NCBI GenBank assembly: GCA_937898095.1
Contig: CALDKR010000135.1
Location: forward strand, 1-6,817
Reading direction: 5' to 3'
Length of the DNA stretch: 6,817 bases
From: an uncultured Rhodoluna sp.
GTDB lineage: Bacteria > Actinomycetota > Actinomycetes > Actinomycetales > Microbacteriaceae
The notes under the pieces were generated by a model that saw nothing but the letters and a program-made list of their open reading frames with translations, ran no database searches and was not told the origin of the DNA. Positions 6,001 to 6,817 of the stretch are shown here, one piece after another (the stretch's first letter is position 1; each line of letters starts with the position of its first letter). Made by a program: the position numbers and the translations under genes.

Positions 6001-6817
6001 GTGACGCTGCCAGCGGTCACAGCAATTGGGCCGTTAATCACGGTCGGCTTCATGTTGTCGAGCGTGATGGCTGCCAAGTTTGAAGCGCCACCAATAGTCA
6101 AACCACTCACATCGGTCGAGAAATTTAGGTTCAAAAGCGACCAGTATGCAGGGGTGAAGCTGGCAGTTGCCGGCAAGATTGAAGCAGTTCCGCTGGTGGC
6201 GATAGTTGCTGTCATGCCACTCGTGTTGCCAATGTTCGCACCAAAAGTGTCGGTGTTGATTGTCACATTTGAGGTCGAGGTCGCCATCGAGACGCCGTCA
6301 ACCGTCACGCCAGCTTTGTAGCCAATCGTGACCGGAACGGCAGCCAAGCGACGCCCGAAGGTAATTCCGCGACTGCCGGTTGTATTGGCGGTTGATCCAG
6401 TCAGGTTTATGGCACCTGACTTGGCAAGCACATCTGTGCTGTGCAATTCAAGGCCGTCAGTGGCATCATTTGCCACGAATTTATTTCCACCGCGACCGAC
6501 AAGTGAAATTCCACCGGTCGAAGTGTTTGCAATTCGAAGTCCAGCAGTTCCGACGCTGTTGTTATCCCAGCTGATTAAACCTGCACCGCCATTAGCTGTT
6601 GTGGCTGAAGCATCACCGTCAATGACGATTGAGTCGGCTGCTGAATTTGAGCTGGTTATCTCCCAGGCGGTTGAATTCGCATAAACCTGCTGAGCTAACT
6701 GCACGCCATAGTTGTATGGCCCCGAACCGGTGCTTTCACCGTGAATGAAAATCTTTCCGGTGCCAGCCTTGATGTGCCCGCTGTAGTGCTGAACTCCAGA
6801 TAGCCAGTTTTGAGTTG
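18..6817 (-). CDS. Giant modular beta-solenoid surface/secreted protein (FHA-like, beta strand repeat), 5'-partial
   Basis: The frame has no stop from the right edge to the TGA at 18-20, giving 2,265 visible residues. A GTG at 6702-6704 could be read as a start. It is not the start, because the frame continues upstream and the upstream codons (…KAGTGKIFIHG…YNYGVQLAQ) match motifs repeated later in the protein. Seen: Gly/Ser/Thr/Asn/Ala-rich sequence of short beta strands with G/N turns, five long modules plus a partial sixth, and only four Cys. There are no catalytic motifs, membrane segments or coiled coils. Family knowledge: this architecture is typical of filamentous-haemagglutinin-type or autotransporter-passenger beta-helices that act as adhesins or fibrous surface layers. 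Inference: an exported, very long fibrous protein, possibly an adhesin. No signal peptide or secretion domain is visible because the N-terminus is missing, and the C-terminus has no LPxTG motif, barrel or hydrophobic anchor. Coding status is near certain; the functional class is moderately sure. Confidence 0.93.
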   Translation of the reverse strand, partial: TQNWLSGVQHYSGHIKAGTGKIFIHGESTGSGPYNYGVQLAQQVYANSTAWEITSSNSAADSIVIDGDASATTANGGAGLISWDNNSVGTAGLRIANTSTGGISLVGRGGNKFVANDATDGLELHSTDVLAKSGAINLTGSTANTTGSRGITFGRRLAAVPVTIGYKAGVTVDGVSMATSTSNVTINTDTFGANIGNTSGMTATIATSGTASILPATASFTPAYWSLLNLNFSTDVSGLTIGGASNLAAITLDNMKPTVINGPIAVTAGSVTVNNGYGFKSTLAGAAMTFKTTENFSAPNGTSSAAANSQIFQTNNGPLTIWTDSDGNGSGYLYFGSYAIANTANGSTSQLTGGGRITMAGGSTMDAQGYPTGYAAGNATDNRGLVIGRLNPIYSGGGDIVLRGATAQVNRGVEIWTGTTINSGNGSILIDGRNTNAGAYTAVAIAEGANSYNENTTIRSSKATDSAITINANSAKGWGLEMFQGTGDGWGAVVAATGGGSIDINATTSGTTSYWGMILGRTQVLSSSGAINLNGGTRGVRLAYGGYNNTHIGSRSGSALVATSSADVNIDADRIKTDEGTTYINTTGAVVAEPIATTNWSEGSNWVVTTGSISTQRPSSIRIGADQGTRDSTADMYVAAPQVAAGPIKIFSGTIGLNANLTSTASGAQILVKASRTIYSYASRAYQTNYGPITFWSNSAMSTVNNGYVDIAGSNNFNSANGTAQPTNKATSTAAAASVDTGDITFGGGVADSTNPDVPAGYAFAPSGVGMSGVHLNTNTTIFTGGGDLTIRGKSNSASAWWGGILIRYGINANAGTGRIIIDGDSSGTTADWAAGVQLQHGAWGGAARYVSAYSGTGPAIKVTGIAGANAPGIDASYHGYSYSGGSPTIQTLGTAGIEFNGSNPGTTTSDYGVELNGAGLFSRTGDIVINGGYSGVRMSGYYYSDQYVNYRGYTILGDYPNASIDWNYDSANRAAANVKFIGDRFNASVGVTDTQLYTTGNISIKPATTTGANANQFRAPVYWYATTYLNPASLTIGEDLGSTAHTNDIYLHGTQTYAGAVNIFGRYVTVYYPMSTVNTAAGVKSPFVIKADTGVNIGGSATLTATGAVTIENSTSGPISLNSTMTAGNEVRITAAGSSYVNLNGYIYVNNLHQQLLVKSGTYITTAASEIFRTNYGPITFWSNVNNSTTANGYIDIGSSVTINSANGAAAPTSKAIATSATYSDSAATITLAGGLASSSNADMPAGNAFAPNNISMAGVRIQGSTNLVSGGGNLTIRGKSNSPTSWWGGVMIYYSGSMHAGAGQLEIYGDASGSNAAYNAGVQLAHGSWSAYNQYTSAYNGADSAIKITGLAGSNAPGVDMGYYNNTWANTNLQAVGTGGVEIAGTSAHTGNSYYGVELNGAGIFSKVGEIKVDGGTAGVRTSGYAGNGIGGVIIGDVNNLTYDWAYSGTARSAANIRFIGGRFSSYGSNNYLYLYTTGDVSFKPSAANGLFTGSVVVYHYGMDISDATKGPASFTIGNDKGTTNQINDILVSGNVNAMSGDIEIYGSTVNIYGNLTTNAASQPIKVKASSNIYFGSAFSLKTNRGDVILWSDSDVSGQGRIQMQNANNITTTAAAYSTAGATGGGRVIIAGGAANSAGTEPTGFATSTEATSGVWLGSQTQTQTIWTGGGDVIVNGKVNYSATGYAGVSMWPAQTINSGNGKISITGSASNAGWGIETMWGSNGKMRLISNGGSSTEPAISLNGSTAYVSDSGIRTYWGLNANDNLIQATGPGGISIIGTNPANSPEYGVELQGIGVLSKNGPILIDGGTRGVQLNGAGAYYGERQVVLGYCNTNICVDSLVTSSSAANINIVGDTIITPATASNLAINTSGAVVVEPKGNAFAANTTWNSNAGGISGLRVGKDSGTTAQTYRTMLAGTQTVNGDIEVFGGEVAVCGDIRSTTGTNGILLKGSGNVIVPGPGTTYINGTGTQVVCPAAVNSTTSSQLFTNGTPITIWSDADNNGLGAAGIYNGTNLNTHVENGVAIATGGGDITIGGGLAATDNARVPAGYASGYGTNSFYGFTGSTAVGDGYQSGVMIGTSSTALSYQTKLLSAGGKITVRGQSTPSTNVAGYASMGIVAIASNVNGTTAIGGGTQINAGGGKILLDGVGRQTNGAVTANAAAIEFSAWGTNPPPQQYFTKVISTNTADDAIVVNAKTTNVTAGHRGLYAPWGVTFNSAGGTDVNANIINDEFKAQFDVNGKIEVASTSASFDRTLNVDGE
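21..359 (-). repeat. Truncated module 6 and C-terminal tail (113 residues)
   Basis: Visible residues 2153-2265. The cycle restarts with AAAIEFSAWG, then DDAIVVNAKTT and HRGLYAPWG, matching the AGVQLxHGxW and AIxITG anchors. It stops before the YGVEL, LTIG and FWS anchors appear. The last 41 residues carry about 11 charged side chains (Asp, Glu, Lys, Arg), far more than the module body, and end in TLNVDGE. This could be a C-terminal cap of the solenoid. No sorting or anchoring signal is present. Confidence 0.7.
360..1685 (-). repeat. Long module 5 (442 residues, cysteine-containing)
   Basis: Visible residues 1711-2152. Anchors: PAISLNG, EYGVELQGIGVLSKNGPILI with DGGTRGVQL (1380-1445), AANINIVGD, INTSGAVVVEP, LRVG (1101-1112), NGDIEVFGG, TPITIWSDADNNGLG (Trp codon 816-818), VPAGYASG, SAGGKITVRGQS and INAGGGKILLDG (360-395). 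It is the only module with cysteines, at codons 1311-1313, 1296-1298, 999-1001 and 882-884. The stretch between PAGYA and the GGG anchor is longer than in other copies, with an added TNSFYGFTGSTAVGDGYQSG-type loop. Confidence 0.8.
1686..2882 (-). repeat. Long module 4 (399 residues)
   Basis: Visible residues 1312-1710. Anchors: AGVQLAHGSW, SAIKITGLAGSNAPGVDM, YYGVELNGAGIFSKVGEIKV (2562-2627), SAANIRFIGGRF, LYTTGDVSFKP, FTIG (2256-2267), SGDIEIYG, DVILWSDSDVSGQG (Trp codon 2037-2039), EPTGFATS, TGGGDVIVNGK, YAGVSMW and INSGNGKISITG (1686-1721). The first half is closest to the first half of module 3. The second half is a different subtype that keeps the acidic turn after Trp and lacks the GKSNS and WWGG signatures. 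Confidence 0.82.
1815..1832 (-). repeat. Three perfect tandem hexamers encoding QTQTQT
   Basis: The hexamer AGTTTG on the plus strand is repeated three times and encodes Gln-Thr three times in module 4, just before the IWTGGGD strand. The unit is six bases, so gain or loss of copies by slippage would keep the reading frame. Confidence 0.85.
2740..3310 (-). repeat. Direct repeat, downstream copy (about 570 nt core)
   Basis: This is the partner of the block at 4201-4771, spanning the end of module 3 and the start of module 4 (GSNAPGVD, HGSW, IYG, AFAP, GPITFWSN). Weaker similarity continues to the left at offsets that shrink in multiples of three: 1455 at the YGVEL anchor, 1440 at the FIG-RF anchor and 1446 at the TIG anchor. 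This suggests one duplicated unit of about 1.45 kb with later small in-frame indels. Confidence 0.8.
2883..4343 (-). repeat. Long module 3 (487 residues, longest copy)
   Basis: Visible residues 825-1311. Anchors: AAGVQLQHGAW, PAIKVTGIAGANAPGID, DYGVELNGAGLFSRTGDIVI (4017-4082), RAAANVKFIGDRF, LYTTGNISIKP, LTIG (3702-3713), AGAVNIFG, GPITFWSN (Trp codon 3267-3269), MPAGNAFAP, SGGGNLTIRGKSNS, WWGGVMI and HAGAGQLEIYG (from 2883). It is longer than its neighbours because an additional stretch of about 70-80 residues (roughly 3339-3545) sits between the GPIxI-type strand and the FWS anchor. The first half is unusually rich in Tyr and Trp. Confidence 0.82.
4201..4771 (-). repeat. Direct repeat, upstream copy (about 570 nt core)
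   Basis: This spans the end of module 2 and the start of module 3, and aligns with 2740-3310 at a constant offset of 1461 nt (487 codons) with no net indel. Matching points checked by hand are GANAPGID at 4201, HGAW at 4284, IDG at 4344, AFAP near 4520 and FWS at 4728. Over 4401-4463 versus 2940-3002, about 50 of 63 bases agree, including 14 identical bases at 4426-4439. Confidence 0.8.
4344..5519 (-). repeat. Long module 2 (392 residues, hybrid of two subtypes)
   Basis: Visible residues 433-824. Anchors: DSAITINANS, YWGMILGRTQVLSSSGAINL with GGTRGVRL (5208-5273), INTTGAVVAEP, IRIG (4944-4955), GPIKIFSG, GPITFWSNS (Trp codon 4728-4730), VPAGYAFAP, TGGGDLTIRGKSNS, WWGGILI and NAGTGRIIIDG (from 4344). 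The first half resembles module 5, which shares INTxGAVVxEP and GGTRGV. The second half resembles the second half of module 3, which shares FWSN, NKA/SKA, AFAP, GKSNS and WWGG. The module therefore looks like a junction between an older copy and a younger duplicated unit. Confidence 0.8.
5520..6737 (-). repeat. Long module 1 (divergent copy, 406 residues)
   Basis: Visible residues 27-432. The anchors are recognisable but drifted: YNYGVQLAQ at the start, DSIVIDG, DGLELHSTDVLAKSGAINLTG at 6396-6458, LTIG at 6090-6101, GPIAVTAG, then GPLTIWTDSDGNGSG (Trp codon 5850-5852), YPTGYAAG, SGGGDIVLRG and INSGNGSILIDG (5520-5555). The stretch between YGVEL-like and LTIG-like anchors is more Ala/Thr-rich and less aromatic than in modules 3 and 4. 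The acidic DSDGNG turn after Trp is intact here. Module limits are placed at the IDG anchor by convention; the true structural unit could be cut elsewhere. Confidence 0.75.
6738..6817 (-). repeat. Tail of a preceding module at the window edge
   Basis: Residues 1-26 of the visible protein read as the end of an earlier module: NWLSGVQHYSGHIKAGTGKI and then FIHG. This corresponds to WWGGILIRYG…NAGTGRIIIDG at the end of module 2 and to WWGGVMIYYSG…HAGAGQLEIYG at the end of module 3. It shows that at least part of another module lies upstream, outside the window. Confidence 0.8.

Noticed and set aside
5712..6321. Overlapping opposite-strand open frames (up to 162 codons) on the plus strand
   Set aside because: They lie wholly inside the repeat gene in antisense, have low-complexity hydrophobic or Arg/Cys-rich translations with no recognisable domain, and shift frame from module to module. 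They reflect the codon composition of the Gly/Thr/Asn-rich gene.
6702..6704. GTG as the translation start of the large gene
   Set aside because: The frame is open for 37 further codons up to the edge, and those codons encode conserved module-end motifs (AGTGKI…HG). No ribosome binding site or signal peptide follows it.
21..6817. CRISPR-like or mobile-element repeats
   Set aside because: The repeated DNA words (for example runs encoding GGGD or GVELNGAG) are imperfect, in frame and explained by protein modules. There are no regular identical repeats with unique spacers, no terminal inverted repeats and no transposase.
21..6817. YDG/MBG domains or Ig-like repeats of other bacterial adhesins
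   Set aside because: The characteristic YDG or MBG motifs are not seen. The strand-turn pattern is solenoid-like rather than a series of about 90-residue Ig-like domains.

Overview
The window is filled by a single coding region on the minus strand. It is open at the right edge (position 6817) and ends at a TGA stop at 18-20. That gives 2,265 visible codons of one very large protein, with the true N-terminus beyond the right edge. No other gene, RNA gene, insertion sequence, CRISPR array or regulatory region could be supported. The many opposite-strand reading frames are shadows of this gene.

The protein is rich in Gly, Ala, Ser, Thr and Asn. It is built from short alternating hydrophobic strands separated by Gly/Asn turns, such as GSILIDG, GDIVLRG and GAINLNGG. 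This pattern is typical of parallel beta-helix (beta-solenoid) surface or secreted proteins, annotated as filamentous-haemagglutinin-like or 'beta strand repeat-containing' proteins. On top of the short strand repeat lies a long module of about 375-490 residues. It occurs nearly five complete times, with a sixth cycle broken off at the C-terminus. Each module carries the same anchors in the same order: an AAGVQLxHG-like block, an AIxITG block, YGVELNGAG, SGxIxIxGGxxGVR, (L/I)x(I/V)G with Asp, GPIxIxxG, GPITFWSxSD, PAGYA, GGGDxTIRG and INAGxGxIxIDG.

Layout in gene direction (right to left): tail of an earlier module, 6738-6817; module 1 (divergent), 5520-6737; module 2, 4344-5519; module 3 (longest, with an extra 70-80 residues), 2883-4343; module 4, 1686-2882; module 5 (contains all four cysteines), 360-1685; truncated module 6 with a charged C-terminal tail, 21-359. 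The second half of module 2 plus the first half of module 3 matches the second half of module 3 plus the first half of module 4 at DNA level. The offset between them is 1461-1440 nt and always a multiple of three, which points to a relatively recent tandem duplication inside the gene.

The organism cannot be fixed from this gene alone. G+C looks moderate (roughly 50-60% in two hand-counted lines). Long FHA-like proteins of this style occur in aquatic Betaproteobacteria and other Gram-negatives, and mid-G+C freshwater Microbacteriaceae are also possible. The visible C-terminus has neither an LPxTG sorting signal nor an autotransporter barrel, so the export and anchoring route is unknown.
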